A stretch of DNA of 64,000 nt, from assembly GCA_963969345.1 (NCBI GenBank), contig OZ017768.1:1900573-1964572 (forward strand), read 5' to 3'. The position numbers were made by a program, and so were the translations under genes. Positions 24,876 to 38,100 of the stretch are shown one piece after another (within the stretch, counting starts at the first letter, position 1; each line of letters starts with the position of its first letter). The stretch comes from Turbatrix aceti. Lineage: Eukaryota > Nematoda > Chromadorea > Rhabditida > Panagrolaimidae. Below the pieces are notes generated by a model. It made no database searches, was not told where the DNA came from, and saw only the letters and a program-made list of their open reading frames with translations.

Positions 24876-25857
24876 TCAGCCATTCAATTCTTCGGTTATC
24901 AGCGTGCACTGCCTTCTTGACATTGGAACGGGGAGGGTTTCATATTTCACGTTCAATGTCGTCGCAAATTTTTTGTTCTCCTGTTCATATTCATGCCTCA
25001 GAACTATCGAACTTCCTGTTGCACAATTTAGCTGAAAAACAAAATTCATTAAGATTATTCAAATAAATGTTTGCTCAACATACCGGAAGCACGTTGATAA
25101 AGCTGAAGTCGTCAATTTTTGCGGCCACGCGATAGATTTCCAGACACCTGGGAATGTTGCAAGTTGCATCTGCAGTGTCAATTGCTTGGAACAACTGAGC
25201 AAGTTTTGCAGTGGTCAAGTTCAACGATGTGGAATCTCGAATCCTGAAATCTTATTTAATAAAAAAATGTCATTTCCTGAAAAAAACTCACGTCAACTGC
25301 TGGATGCCGGCAAAAACCGTGGCAACATCCGCCATTTCAAACTTCACATTTTCCGTTGCCGAACAATCAGTTATGTTCAACTTCTTGACGCCGGGCGGAA
25401 TAATATGTGCCAGCTGCTTGGCCGTGAATCGGATCTTCTTGAGATACAATTCTTCTGGCAGCCAATGTTTCAAAAATTTATCGGCGCCACCCAAATCGTG
25501 GCCAGCTCCCCAGACATCAACCGATCGGGGAAAGCATTTTTTGTGATGCAATTCAAGAAATTCAGAGGGGAGATGATGATAAGAGGATGTCTTCATCATA
25601 CGATACTCGCTGGTTTCAGAATCTTTTATATCCTTTGGCACTAGAATTGTCTCATTAGCGACAAAACCTCGCTGGATATCGATCATCGAGTTTACTTCAT
25701 GAATGTTGGTGAGCGAGTCTAGCACAAGCCATGGACAGACTCGCAGAACACCGCGGCGAATCGGGAATCCGAGATCCAAAAAATTGACATCAAAAGATGC
25801 ATCGGAGGCACCCGAAACGACATCGACGACGGAGGACATTTCTTGGGTGGTTGACAT
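24876..25857 (-). CDS. Unknown nematode protein, tandem family member C
   Basis: The third 293-residue paralogue, again with exons of 566, 160 and 156 bases: 25292-25857, 25084-25243 and 24876-25031. The first exon differs from member A at only a few residues (for example RFTAKQLAH against CFTAKQLAR), and 450 bases of upstream DNA are nearly identical, so A and C arose by recent segmental duplication. The third exon is less similar to A (YEQENKKFATT against YELGNKKFAST), suggesting conversion or unequal exchange. It is intact and convergent with the coiled-coil/Cys-rich gene. No function can be assigned. Confidence 0.8.
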
Positions 25858-27739
25858 ACTATTCGGATAGAATCAAAATCAAAAAGAAGAGTAAATGAAA
25901 AGCAAGTATTCGTTACTGCAAAAACAGAAGACACTGCTAGCTTGTTAGCAAAAGTGGTAAATGCAATAAGTGGTTGCAGGTGAACGCCTACAAAACTACG
26001 CGCACATCCTGCTCATGCCATTGTGATGTTTTCATATTTTCAAACGCATGTGTGTCCGTAAAATCTTAAAACTGAGAACAGTCTGTTTATGGGGGTGTGA
26101 GAAAGATGGTTTTCCAGAGACAGAACCAACACATTCGCAAATGCATTCGCAGCTTTGCATTCAAAAATTACCGGGATAGCAAAAAATAGACCATGAACTG
26201 TTGTTTTTTTTATTGATCATGTGCTAAATACAACTTCCAAAAGCTCAAAATCGTTGCTTTGAAACGGTTGAAATTGTAAAAAAATTTTTATAATTAAAAA
26301 AAAATCCTGAATACAGAAAAAAATATTAACTTTTGTTCTCATTTTTTATTTTCATCTATAAACGACTATTTTTTGAAACAAAGGTTCGTTTTTGCTTCAG
26401 CTAAAGCCAGATTATTTCTCCAACATGCAACACCCCTGTTACCTGGACCTTCGATTTATTATCTCCAATCCAATTTTTTTACAATTATGTTTTCATAGGG
26501 CACGAGTTCAACGCAGTCCATCTTGTTTGATACCTTTCAATAGAGTCTGACTGCCACTTTAGGAATCTAAAAGCCGGGGACGAACAATTGAAGACAGACA
26601 ACCGATGAGTTGGATCTTGTCTTCCATGGAATAACTCGTCCCAACTTATTGCGATTGCCAGATCGATGACAGATTGACCACACAAATTGGCTGGCATGAT
26701 TGACATGGAGTTGGGGTTGGGATGACTTCTGAAAAATCATAGTTATTTTTATAACTTTACATAGTATTGAAATTCAAAAATATTCGTTAATTTTATTGCC
26801 CCTTGTAGTACGTTTTGCGTGTACTAAAATGCCATTTTGAAAAAAATATGCAGACAGTGAGTTAGCTATTCTTTTGTAATCTTCTTTGTTCGTTATTAAC
26901 TCTGTTAACACCGTGTAATCCCCCTCGGACACCTGTATTACATGTCAATAATGTTTTCTTCGTCATAAAAAACCCGTGAAAAATGCAATGTCGTGCCATT
27001 CGGTGAAAGGTAATGGATGATGTAAAGTAATTTCTATGAGTCTTGAAATATTGCTTTTGTAACAAAATTGTTCAAAACCATTTTTTAGCAATTTGGAATG
27101 TTTTAAAGTAACAATTTTGAGCTTTTCAGGCAGATTTATAAAACTTGGGCCACGTGATTGATAATAAAAACAACAAAGTTAATCAAAAAGCAAAATGAAA
27201 ATGAAAACGCATTCAAAAATCGGGCAAAAAATACATAAAATTGTGTAATCTATACTTTATACAACCAAACCTTGTTCGACAATCTGCAATTTAGTTTTTC
27301 AGTTACCAAATTGTTGCCGCTCAAAATTCGATCTTTAAAGCACGAAAATCGCTTGAAATTATACAAAAAAGCATTTGTCAAGAATACAGTGATAAAAACT
27401 TCCTAAAAAATCGATACCACCAAAAAAAGCAAACCTTGATTCATCCGTTGCCCGCTTGATCATGCCCCGCCAAAATGAATGAATGGCACAAACAAGTTCA
27501 TCAGGATCAAGTCATCGGGGGGCCCAAGTTTGAAGCCGACTTTAAGTCAACCTGAAATGTAAAAAATTAGCACTTGTTTTATAAAATCACAATTTCATGA
27601 TACAGAATCCCGAATTTGAAATTTAATTAACCATTTGACATTTGCACTAATTAAAGGTATCTGTGATCGTGTTTTTCGAATAAAAAAAATCGTAAAAAAA
27701 AACGAAAAAAATCAATGATTTCATCCTGGTAAAAAAAAC

Positions 27740-27860
27740 ACAACGCAAAAAACAGCCCCCAGTCACGAGCTGTTTTTCTCCACACAGCACAACGCTAAAA
27801 AACTGACTGGAAAAAGCGAAAAATGGCTGTGCGTCATTTTTCTTGTGCTATGACGGATGT
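27740..27860. repeat. Partial copy of the ACAGCC/GGCTGT inverted-repeat family
   Basis: AAAAAACAGCCCCCAGTC, GAGCTGTTTTTCTC, AAAAACTGACTGG and AAAATGGCTGTGCGTC appear in the same order and spacing style as the ends of the insertion at 12860-16222. A terminal CACTGA was not found, so this is a degraded or related copy. Confidence 0.4.
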
Positions 27861-30800
27861 TACGTGTTTTTTCATGCTCCCAGATATTTTTTTGAACTTT
27901 TAAAAAACTGCTGTTTTTGCGAAAAAAACGCAAAAAAATTATATTTATTGTCTAAAAAAATAATTTGGGGGCAACATTATTTTTTAAAATAAAATCCAAA
28001 AATATAAAAATTTTTATAATCATCCTGTCTATTTCACAAGGGTAAGTAAGCAAGGATGGTTCCGGCTAGCACATCCCTTTTTTAGACGAACGCCTCACCG
28101 CGAACGAACGAACGTATGAACGTCGTCTGCGTCTTTGAAGGCTGGCTGTGTTGTCCAGTAGTGTCCACTCTCCACATTTTTTTTTCTGTCTGTTGTCTGA
28201 CCGACCGCCCTACTGGCCTCCTTTCCTGACGTCGAACGCGAGAACGCTGTGTTGTGCTGTTAGCTTTTGCACTTTTAGGATCACATGTGTTCGTTTCCAT
28301 TTTTTTGTCTGACTGACCCGTCCAACCCCCGACCGGTACCGTAGAGTCTGATATGTTCCACCGAGTGGCACGAATCCAATTCAATTCTCCCCAGTGAACG
28401 GTTGAAAAAAAAGAAAGAAGGCAGAAAAAAAACATGCAGGGAGGGGGAACGGATGAAAATCCCGCCTCCGGAGGGTACGGGAAGCACGAACGACCGCGGA
28501 CGACGACCGAACGGTGTTCATCCGTTCGGCCTGTTCATGCCAGCTCTCCGACTGGTACATAGACAACCAAGAAGTGAAAAAAAAAGAAAAAAAAACTCTG
28601 CTTGACAGGACGCACACCGAAATTCTATGAAAGCGTTCGCCTGCAGCCAACAACGTTGCGTTGAAAAAAAAGGAACGCCCGCTTTCTGTTCTCTTCCGTG
28701 GCGTGGATAGCGTGCGGCGTCTCGTCTCAATACCAGTCCGCAGGCAGGCTGGCGGGCGAACGGCTGGCACGAATTGGTGCACGTTCGTTTGTTCGTTCGA
28801 CTGACCGAGAGAGGCAAAGGGGAACACCAAGAGAAAGCAGCCAGCTTCGACCTCCTTTTTTTCTTTTGACGGGAAGAAAAATGGACAGCCGTTTGTTTAA
28901 TGGTGGTTGCCGGTGGTCAGGGGTCAGAAAAAGTGGGGCAAAGAAAACGTTTTAAAAGTAAGCATTTGACATTGAAAATCGGGTTTGGAATTCGGAAAAA
29001 AAATAAGCAATTAGAATTTAAAAAAAAATCACCAGAAAAAATTAATTTTACAAAGAAAAAAAACATGAAAAAAATTAATTTCGAAATAATTTTTTTTAGT
29101 TTTTTTGGAACCTGTGGGTCAACGACTGTCAAAACAAATTTACTGATTTTTCCAAAATTAAAAACAAACTGACAAATCTGAGAGACTTTATAAAATTTTA
29201 AATTTGGTTGAAAAATGCAGTGAACCTTTGTTCTTTGAAAATTCAAGGACCCTAAATTTTGACGCCTGTTTTTTTCTGCTAATCAAAACATTTATTAAAC
29301 TTTCCAAAAAACAGTTACGCTGTTTTTGAAACTGCTGATATTCGAGATTTGTGACAGTAACAAATCTTGTTACGATGTTCAGTTTTGATTTAAAAAAATC
29401 TGTATCATCGTTTTTCACTCTATTATTGTACAAAAAACATGCAATGCGAAGCGTTATCGTAAAATTAAATATTCATGATTTGCTTGCCTCCTTTTTGCTT
29501 GCCTTCTCACAGTTCTTTTTATGTTCTACTACGTTTTCGTAAGCACATCAATTTTTGCTGTAAAAACTGTTCTGCTTATAAGTGTATATGTATACTGAAA
29601 TGATCTTCTGATAATTCTATTATTATTTCTACCCCTAAGGCAACCCGAAAAATGGTGTATCGGCCGGGAATTCCAATTCGGCTAAACAACAAAACAAAAA
29701 AATGGCCCGAGCTTGGGGAGTGCTCTTTGCACAATATTAGCGCGACCGACATTCACAAATCAAAAGCACACTTCACAATCAAATTTCCAATCTCCACAGA
29801 GCTCCTTCATCGCAACGCCAGAATTTTTCCACCAAAAACGACTCCGCATCTAATTGTAAAAGTTCTCAACATTGATTTATAACTTTATACATGTTTTTAA
29901 CAATTACGTAATAACAGTATTTTAATAAATATTGCTCAATTGACATCAATTTATAGATACTTACATCAGCTGACATCTTTCATGAATTGTGCACAATTCC
30001 AAAGTTTACAAAAATTATAAAATAAATTATTTATAAAATAACTTTTTTTATAAAAAATCGGTGTTGCAATTTTTTGTCTGATTTTTGAAAAATTTAGTAA
30101 TTGGAAAATTTGTTTTTGGAAAATTACGCTTTTCAAATTTTTTTTTTCAACGCTTGCGACTTTACAGACGATAATTTTTTAATGACCGATCGAAATATCA
30201 AATATTGCAAAAATATTGAGCCCCAAACGAACAAAATTTATGATTTGAGTTCGTCTTTTCAACTCAAAAACAGAAATCTTTTTATTTTATTGCAAATTGA
30301 CATCATTTTTTTCATACCTTTAGTTTTTTTTTCACCCCTTACTCCCCCTAAACCCGGAAAAAATACTCCATACAAAATAAAAAAGTATTCAAAAAATCTC
30401 AAAAATTACTGCACTCCGGTTCCGGCACAATTTTAGGCTTTCTCTCTGCTCGAACAATTTTAGGCTTTTTTTGGTGCATGTTTGCGTCAAAAAACACCGT
30501 TCAACTTCAGTTTTAATTTCAAATATACACGTTTTATTCGGAATTGTATACATACTTTTTACAACTGGTTACTGTAGCATGTGCGTCAGTGCAAAAAATA
30601 CTTTTAGTTAAATGAAGTATAAATGATTCGATGCAGGATGCATCCTGGGCCATGGTGACATAAATGCTCCATTGATTATGAGGTACCAAAGTTTGAATGT
30701 GTTACGTAGATATTTATTCTTTATTGCCTTCGGTTCACTTTATTTCGGCTGGGGTCAAAAAAATAACAAAAACAATGCCGTCTGCGTTTGCACCTTTAGT

Positions 30801-33800
30801 TTCAGGAATTGGAGATGTTTGTGCCATCGAGCGTTGCAGACGTGTTGACGCAATCCAGATAGATAATTTTGTCGAAAAAAACAACCGAAAATATGTGTTT
30901 GAACAAGTGAAAAGGAGAGTTGATAGTGGACGGTGCGCCGAAAAAAAAGGATGATGTACCTGAAGTGAAGTGGTTTTTATTGCCTTGCTGGATGCGTTGA
31001 AACATTTTTGAACTATGGTGCTATTTTTTTATGTTCCGTTTTTGGTGGTTTATAATTGAAAAACTGTTTTATTATTTTTTTTGTTTTTCAAATTTGTCAT
31101 TGCCCTGAAGTTTTTTGTGGAATTCTGGAATGGGAATAGCGTTTCGACAAAAACAGGTCAGTTGGTTGGCCCGATATGAAAGCAGAAAATAATCTTCTCT
31201 AATAATTTTTTAAGATGATAAATAATTTGACCTTTCGAACAATATTAGATGCCTGTCCTTTATGATTTTTGATTATGACGTTCTAAACCGTAATTTTATT
31301 TTCGTTATACATAAGTTTACATCTCCGTTTTGGACTCTAATGCACAAATTTTATTTTTTGTGGTTTATAATCTAAAAAAACCGCTACATTTTCTGTGTGT
31401 TGAATTTGTCAATGCCATTCGATGCATCTGGGGGATTCTGCAGAGATGGCTACAGCGGTTTTGGTTCCCATTCACGTCCTTTTCAGTATAATTCAAAGTC
31501 CAGTGAGTTTGGAACGTTTTTTTTACAAACTTTTTTTTATAATAGAAAATTAAATATCGATCTTCATCTCAAACTTTGCAATTTAAAATAAATATTTATA
31601 ATAGAACATTGTCATGACATCAATCGGTCATTTATTATGCATTTTACGATAATTGTAGCGATTCTAACATAAATGAACTGCATTTAATTAACAAAATTAG
31701 GCGCGGGGGGGGGGGAGAGGGAACGTACAAACATTGCATAGCATACTGTAGATCATAAAACTTTTTTTTCTGCTGGTTTGTAGAGCTCACACATTTTTTG
31801 TGCCACATGTGCCGCTACTGATGTGAAATTAAAATTGTGAACCTCGTTGTTGTAGCTTTTTGTTGCAAATTGTGAATAAAACAATGAATTCTTTACTTAA
31901 AAAATTTTGACGACGGATAAGAAAAAAATTTATTCGAGCACTAAAAAGAGAAAAAAAACTTGGGGGCTAATGACTTTAAAGTATGCAACAACTTTGGTTG
32001 TAGATAAATCCCTAAAATCCATTTTAGTACAAACTGAAGTAGTACAAGCTGTGTGTTAAGTTACGTTATTAGCTTGTTGAATAAATTTAGCCTATCTTAT
32101 CCTGTCGTCGTCGGCGTCGGCGGCGCCGGGAATTCACTTGGATTCCCGAGAGTCAAAAAAAGGGGCAATGGCCAAAAACAGAAAAAAAGGGTGTAACTCA
32201 AAAAAAACTCGGGACTATGACGTTATACATTTTCTTGTTTTTTAGATAGTATTATTTATTGTTGTGTGGGAACATGTCTGCAGATAAAATATATTTATTT
32301 CATTCTTACCCCCTTTCACTGAAAATATCTAAAAAAAGTGTTGTCATCCGTGTTTATGTATTTTTTTTTGTTCAAATTTGTCTACAAGTCTCCAAGTTGG
32401 AATTCTGACGTTGTATGTCCCCTATTTTCTAAACCAATTCATTTTGTGGCCGGGACACAAAAAAAAAGGAAAGGAGATTCAGAAGAGGGGTCGGGTCTTT
32501 TCCTATCTTGCAGCTACTCACTCAATGTGTAGCAATGTTTAATCTAAAAAATAAAAAAAAGAGTGGGGGCTGAAATGCTTCTATCAGCCAGCCTGCATCC
32601 TCCCTTTCCACAGTATCAGGCCAGCCATCGCCTGCAGCCCTAGAGAAGGTTTGTCTCCCAGTTGATGCGTCTCCCGGGGATTCTGATATGTTTTTGACGA
32701 ATAAGATGAGAAACAAAATTGTTTGCTTTGACAACTTTTATTTAGTTAGGGAGAACCCAACCGAGGGCGGCAACGGGTCTCTTTCAAACAAAAAAAAGAA
32801 TGATGGAATAGTTGGATTTTGTTTTTATCGAGAAACCGTGTGTGTTATGATTTGTTCCGAAATGACGTCCATCTTTTTTTTCTCAAAGACGCCGGGAGAT
32901 TTCTTAGATGACGGGATTTTTCTTGCTTTCAGTGAGTGCACTTGGGTACATGCAGAGCTTGATGTGAGATTTGTTGGATAGATATGGCGTGGATTCAATT
33001 TTTCGTTTAAAAATTTATAGTGCAGGGCTGCAAGAAACCCAATCCCTGGGGTTTGGTTCAGTATTTGGTCTGAAACCCCAAGTTTAGCAGTTTGCTGAAA
33101 ATTAAAGTTTGCTAAATTTAGGAGTTTAGGTCCGAAACGTGTATGTATATTGCAACTTTTGGAACAAAAACTTGTGCCTTCGTTACATTTTTTTAATTAT
33201 AAAAATGCAGGTTAAAAATTCGCTTTTCATGTTTTTAAGTGCCAATCAACAAATCAAGGCGCTAAAATTATTCCGACAACAAATGATAAATTGTTTGTTT
33301 GCTTTTGCAGTGCCAAGCAAAAAAATGAGCTTGCGCTGTTCCCGGGCACAATTTTGGCTCACCCGAAATTGTACTAAAATTTTGATAATCCCGAATCCTA
33401 AAATTTCCTAAATGCATAATCCTAAAATTTTGAAAAATATTTATTATAATAATTATCCGAAAAAAAAAATTTTTAGCCAAATTTTTTTTTTTTCGATTTT
33501 TTTCAGCTGCATTTTTGAAAATATTAGCCACGTTTTTGTGAAAATGATAGACAAAATCTGGAGTCTAAGACGTGCGGGAAATTTAAGCCGCTGGTTTCGC
33601 CCTGGTCAACCGGTTTGGCTCCACTTTTCAACAAATATTAATTTAAAAAAAAGTTTCAGTATTTTTCCAACTTCAAATTTGCTAAAAACCATCTTGTGGG
33701 AAATGTAAATTACGGTTGAGAAAAAATGATAAAAAGAAAGGCTACAAGTAAAATTATTTTCCTGTTTTTTTTTGTGAAAAAATACACACGTTTCTAAACG

Positions 33801-34394
33801 TGCCAAAAGGGACCAAAATAGATCGTTTTAGTTCCAGAATAAAACGTGAGTTTCCGTAAAAAATCTATTTTATCTAATAGGTCGATGAACATCAAACCTG
33901 GGGGCGGCAAAGATTCGTAGATTCGTCACAAAATATTTCCTTTTGTTTGTTTACACGGAACCTCCTGGAAAATCAAATTGTCAAAAAATTTATTATATAG
34001 AAATTTGCTTTTCAAAAAGCTGCAAAATGTCATATCTACAAAGGAAATTGTTTTATCGTTTTTTTTATTTCATTACTTTGTTATTTGTTTTTATTCAAGT
34101 TTTGCAAAAATGCGTTCTTTTTTTCTGCCTGTGACGAAGTTTTATGGACAACCTGTACCAAGTACTGCCACAAATTTTACGCAAGCAAAAGTCGTCGTTT
34201 ACCGTAATTTAGTGTAAATTTGACGTGAAATTTAATTTAACACTGTTACACGTATTTTATCCATGCGTCAACACAGGGTTGATGGAGGGTGTCAGTTTGG
34301 CAGACTGTCACTCATTTTGGGGTTCTAATTGACAACAAATCGCTCACTTGTGCATGTATTTTGCAACTTTCGTGACGTGACACTGTGTACCGTG

Positions 34395-34400
34395 TATAAA
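34395..34400 (+). promoter_or_regulatory. TATA box of flp-18
   Basis: TATAAA lies 113 bases upstream of the flp-18 start codon. A CGTGACGTGAC sequence just before it (34370-34380) resembles a CRE-like TGACGT site, as found in neuropeptide gene promoters; that reading is inference. Confidence 0.5.
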
Positions 34401-34512
34401 ACAACTCTTGACACTTTCTAAAAGCCGGACTTTACAGAGAGGTGGTGGTCGTCGCTGTCTTCCTAATTTTTTTAAATTCTCAAAAAATATTTTTTTTGAG
34501 AACCTGTCCACA

Positions 34513-35175
34513 ATGAAAATCAGCCAGAGTGCGGGATTGTGCTTAGTGGTTTTTTCCATGATTGTAAACGTACTGGTCGACGGTAGCGATGCAGTTGAGG
34601 CTGTTGATGATGATCAGATTCTTCAGAAACGTAAGTTTATTTTTTTTTGAAAAAATTTTTGATCCAAAAAAATATATTTTTTAGGTTCATTTTTGGCACC
34701 CTATCTTATAGCCGACGACTACGCGGACGACGCAGACGCCTACAGACAGGTAAAACGCCAGACAGGTGGCGAGGTTCCCGGCGTGCTGCGTTTCGGCAAA
34801 CGAGCGCAGTCCTTCGTCCGCTTCGGCCGATCTCCGTCCGGCTCAGAAATCGAAAAGAAGGAAATTCCCGGCGTGCTACGCTTCGGCAAACGCGGTGAGA
34901 TGCCAGGTGTGCTTCGCTTCGGCAAGCGACCCGCCGGCGACGTTCCCGGTGTTTTGCGATTTGGAAAACGCTCCGACGGTGAAGAAGAGAAGAAATCCGT
35001 TCCCGGAGTGCTGCGCTTCGGAAAACGCGACATTCCCCAGGTTCTCCGTTTCGGAAAACGTGAAATGTCTGGCGTGCTGCGTTTTGGCAAGCGATTCGCC
35101 TCCGAAGGAGACCTCGACGACCTGGCTTACTTCGAAAAGAAGAGTCCGATGCCCGGTGTCCTCCGCTTCGGTTAG
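34513..35175 (+). CDS. flp-18: FMRFamide-like neuropeptide precursor FLP-18
   Basis: A 202-residue prepropeptide in two exons: 34513-34630 and 34685-35175. A hydrophobic signal peptide (residues 1-20) is followed by an acidic spacer, and the exon junction falls in the first KR site. Dibasic-flanked amidation units follow: EVPGVLRFG, AQSFVRFG, EIPGVLRFG, GEMPGVLRFG, DVPGVLRFG, SVPGVLRFG, DIPQVLRFG, EMSGVLRFG and finally SPMPGVLRFG, which ends the protein with Gly and needs no KR. PGVLRF-amides are the FLP-18 signature in nematodes, where they act through NPR-1, NPR-4 and NPR-5 in feeding, metabolism and locomotion. One unit is cut by GR rather than GKR. Codon use is rich in C-ending codons, like the other expressed genes here. 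Confidence 0.98.
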
Positions 35176-38100
35176 ACCAAAAGCATCCCGGACACCCCTG
35201 GATCACTCAAAAAAGCTGAAAATGTATTAATTTACGGTAGCAGAGTCAGCCAGACATACATCTATTACTTCTAGAACGAACGAATGCCAAAGATAAAAAA
35301 GCCGTCGACTGTCTCTCCTTCTATTTTTTTTTCGTTTTAAAATTTCCAAATTTCCTGTAACAGTGGAAAATCCAACCTGTGTGTGCAATGGTCCCAGAAA
35401 AGATGAAAAAAGGAAACAACTTTTTTTTCTCTCTCTCTCATGTCCATGATCTCAATCTCAAACTCCATCGTAATTCACCTACTATATTTCTACGACCTTA
35501 CTCACCTTTGATAAACATGTGGGAAAAATAAATGTTGAACTTTATGTGTAATTTGAACGATCAACGCAGGCCGAAATTGTAGGAATTTGGCTGTGAAAAA
35601 TGATTCCGGTATAAACGATCGACACAGAACAAATTTTAACGGTGCAACCGTAAAAAAATTATACCTGTTCGGGAATTGGAATGCTGGTAAAAAGAAATAA
35701 AAAAAGGAATAAAAACACTCGGAAACACGTTCTTTGATCAGAAATGCAACTTTTTGGTTCTTGGATGATCCTACCACGAAAGTTGTTCAAAAGTTTTTGA
35801 ATCAAAAGTTGGCGCAAATTTGTTATAAATATCAAGTTTCAGTTTTTATTTGGTTTGTCTTTTTTTTGTTTCAGATATTCAATTGTTCTAATCTCGGTTC
35901 AATTTTAATATCCAAAAAAATCCGAGTTTGTCGTAATTATCATTTTTATAATTTTCTTAGCGATTTGGACAATAATTGTTGAAATTTATCCAGACTGACT
36001 AACATTTCAAATCCGATAAAAAAATCTCTAATGCTTAGTCCGCATCTTTTCCACATCATTTTTTTTGCAAATGTTTTTTGATCAACCAGATCTAACTCGA
36101 CTAAACAAAAAGATAACGATGATTCATTGGGTAATGTGCTTTTTGCAGACAAAAAAATGAGTCAATAAATCATAAACAGCAATAAATTGGGAAACTGACA
36201 CTTTTTTTCACAATATTTGTTATTTACAACTGCCTGCAAATTTTTTATCGCTGATTTAGATAATTTCCGTTTCTACCGTAATTCCCAAAAATTATTCGAT
36301 ATTATCGCCCAGTTCCAAATTTTTTTGGGGTAAAAAAACGCGTAAAATGCGTTCATGCGTATCGATATATTTTTCGTCCTGGATTACCTCACCTGCGGCT
36401 TCCGTCCCCTTTTTGTTTTATAAAAAAAGTTCTAAAAAACCGTTTCACACCTTTTTCCACCATCGAACTCCATTGGCAAATCCGCACACGTGCACGCGTT
36501 ATCTGACGCAATTCAACCGTTCAAAACCCATCCAAAGATCACAAAAAAAACCAACCAACCAACCCACCCGACCGACCGCCCGGTCCCTCCGCTCCTGGCT
36601 GTTGCGGTACAACAAATTACTGAAGTCCCGCAGAACAAAAAAAAGCGTGCTGGCTTGCGCTTGTCTCAGACTCATTCGGTGGTTGTTTGTTCGTTTGTCT
36701 GTTGTGTGACACCACCACCAATTGCCGCCGGGACGCTACTGTTGCTCTTGCTCAGAAGAAATGCTTGCTTGCTCTCTGTTGTTCCCCTTCGTTCGGTCCT
36801 TCCCTCCATGCGGTGCAAAAAAAAGTTTGGAACTCCAGTGTCCCTCCGTCTGTCATCAAAAAAAGAAGAAGAAAGAAAAAGAAATGAAACCACTCCAGTG
36901 TGAACCCGTGCGTCGGTGTGTCCATACCTGAGTGCGTGCATAATCCGAATACGCACAAGCATACTTTTTGTACAATTGTGCGTCCGTCATCCCCCTTCAT
37001 TTGTCTAACCTCCTCGCTGCCGTTTGTCTTTTTTTTCTTTCTCCCCTTCTTTTTTTCTTTTGCCCCTGCTGTCCGTTGTTTTGTCTTGAACTTGGCTCGT
37101 TGCCCTGTTGTCCTCGTGCAAGTCGGGTCGTCGTCTTTCTCTTCGTCGTCGTCGTCGTCGCTTCAAATAAATAATTGTGCGCCGTCCGGGTCGTCGGCAG
37201 CGCGGCGGCGTCCGTTCAACAATTTTTCCGGGCGCGCGCGCGCTCACACTTTTCCGAGCTCGCTCGCAACTGACTCGTGAACAACCAACGCGAACACGCA
37301 TGCATACGCAGCTTGCGTTTTTATAAACGTTATCTTTTTTAGTTGTTGTGTCCTCGTGATTTTAGCAGCTTGGGTTTGTTCACCCCGTGGTCGTGTCCGT
37401 GTCCCGTGTCGGCGTCGGGTCTCGTGTCTTGTGGTATGTGCGCGTGCGCTTGGACGTGCGCGTGGTTTTTTTTTTACTCTTCCAACTTTTTTTTATATTC
37501 TTTTTTTTCCCACGCGATTTTTTCTATTCTTTATTTTTTTAAATGTTTCGTTATGGGACCAGTACTTTTTTATTTGGAATAAAAATTGTTGCAGATCGAC
37601 GGCACTTCTCTCGCTCCGTGGGGGCATTGATTCACGATTAACTTTTACTATCCACTACCGAGGATCCTATCCGATCGCGCATTTATTTCATCAATTATCA
37701 CAAAGACTAATAAATATTGTTTTATCGCGTTTACCAACATCGCCAGAAAAAAATCCCGATCATCTTGATCCTCGTTCAGGGACACTACAAAAAATTATAA
37801 GCGAGAATTTCATTCCTTTTGTTCAAAAAATCCTTCACATTGCCGTCAACGGGTCACGTGGCATCACCTACGTCGCCTCAATCGACGCCAAGGACGACCA
37901 GCGATGGTGATGCTACGACAACAGCCACAACCACCGCTTCTGCATCGGTTTCTGCTTCGTCGTCTCTGTCAGCGTCAACGGTGGTAGCCCCGACAAACGG
38001 GTCACCGTCATCGGCGTGGACGACGACGACAGCTTCGTCTTCTTCGACGGCGGCGGCGACAGCGAGTGCTTCTACGTCGACGACCCGTCCTCCCCAGACA

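Larger units (their letters stand above)
25858..34512. other. Gene-poor interval of 8.7 kb upstream of flp-18
   Basis: The first 450 bases repeat the upstream flank of paralogue A. A minus-strand exon-like frame at 26485-26735 (acceptor TTTTTCAG at its start) and a plus-strand 76-codon frame at 29652-29882 are the only segments with some coding character, and neither could be tied to a gene. 28080-28960 is GC-rich and rich in CGAACG motifs, like a promoter or 5' leader region. The rest is AT-rich with homopolymer runs. The 3' part of this interval should contain the flp-18 promoter. Confidence 0.6.

Noticed and set aside
26485..26735. Minus-strand frame of about 80 codons preceded by a TTTTTCAG acceptor
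   Set aside because: Its composition is gene-like, but no upstream exon or partner was found and no domain was recognised; possibly a decayed exon.
28381..28830. A 149-codon minus-strand frame in the GC-rich segment
   Set aside because: Several frames are open at once because of base composition, and the product is low-complexity with phenylalanine runs from poly-T.
29652..29882. A 76-codon plus-strand open frame starting with ATG
   Set aside because: Isolated in AT-rich DNA, no family resemblance and no splice or promoter context; open frames of this length are expected by chance.
34706..35206. A 166-codon minus-strand frame across flp-18
   Set aside because: It is the antisense of the repeated GVLRFGKR codons. 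The plus strand has clear neuropeptide logic, splice sites and a signal peptide.
37910..37912. The single in-frame TGA as a selenocysteine codon
   Set aside because: There is no protein family support and no SECIS-like structure that I could identify. An intron, a leader region or chance is more likely.
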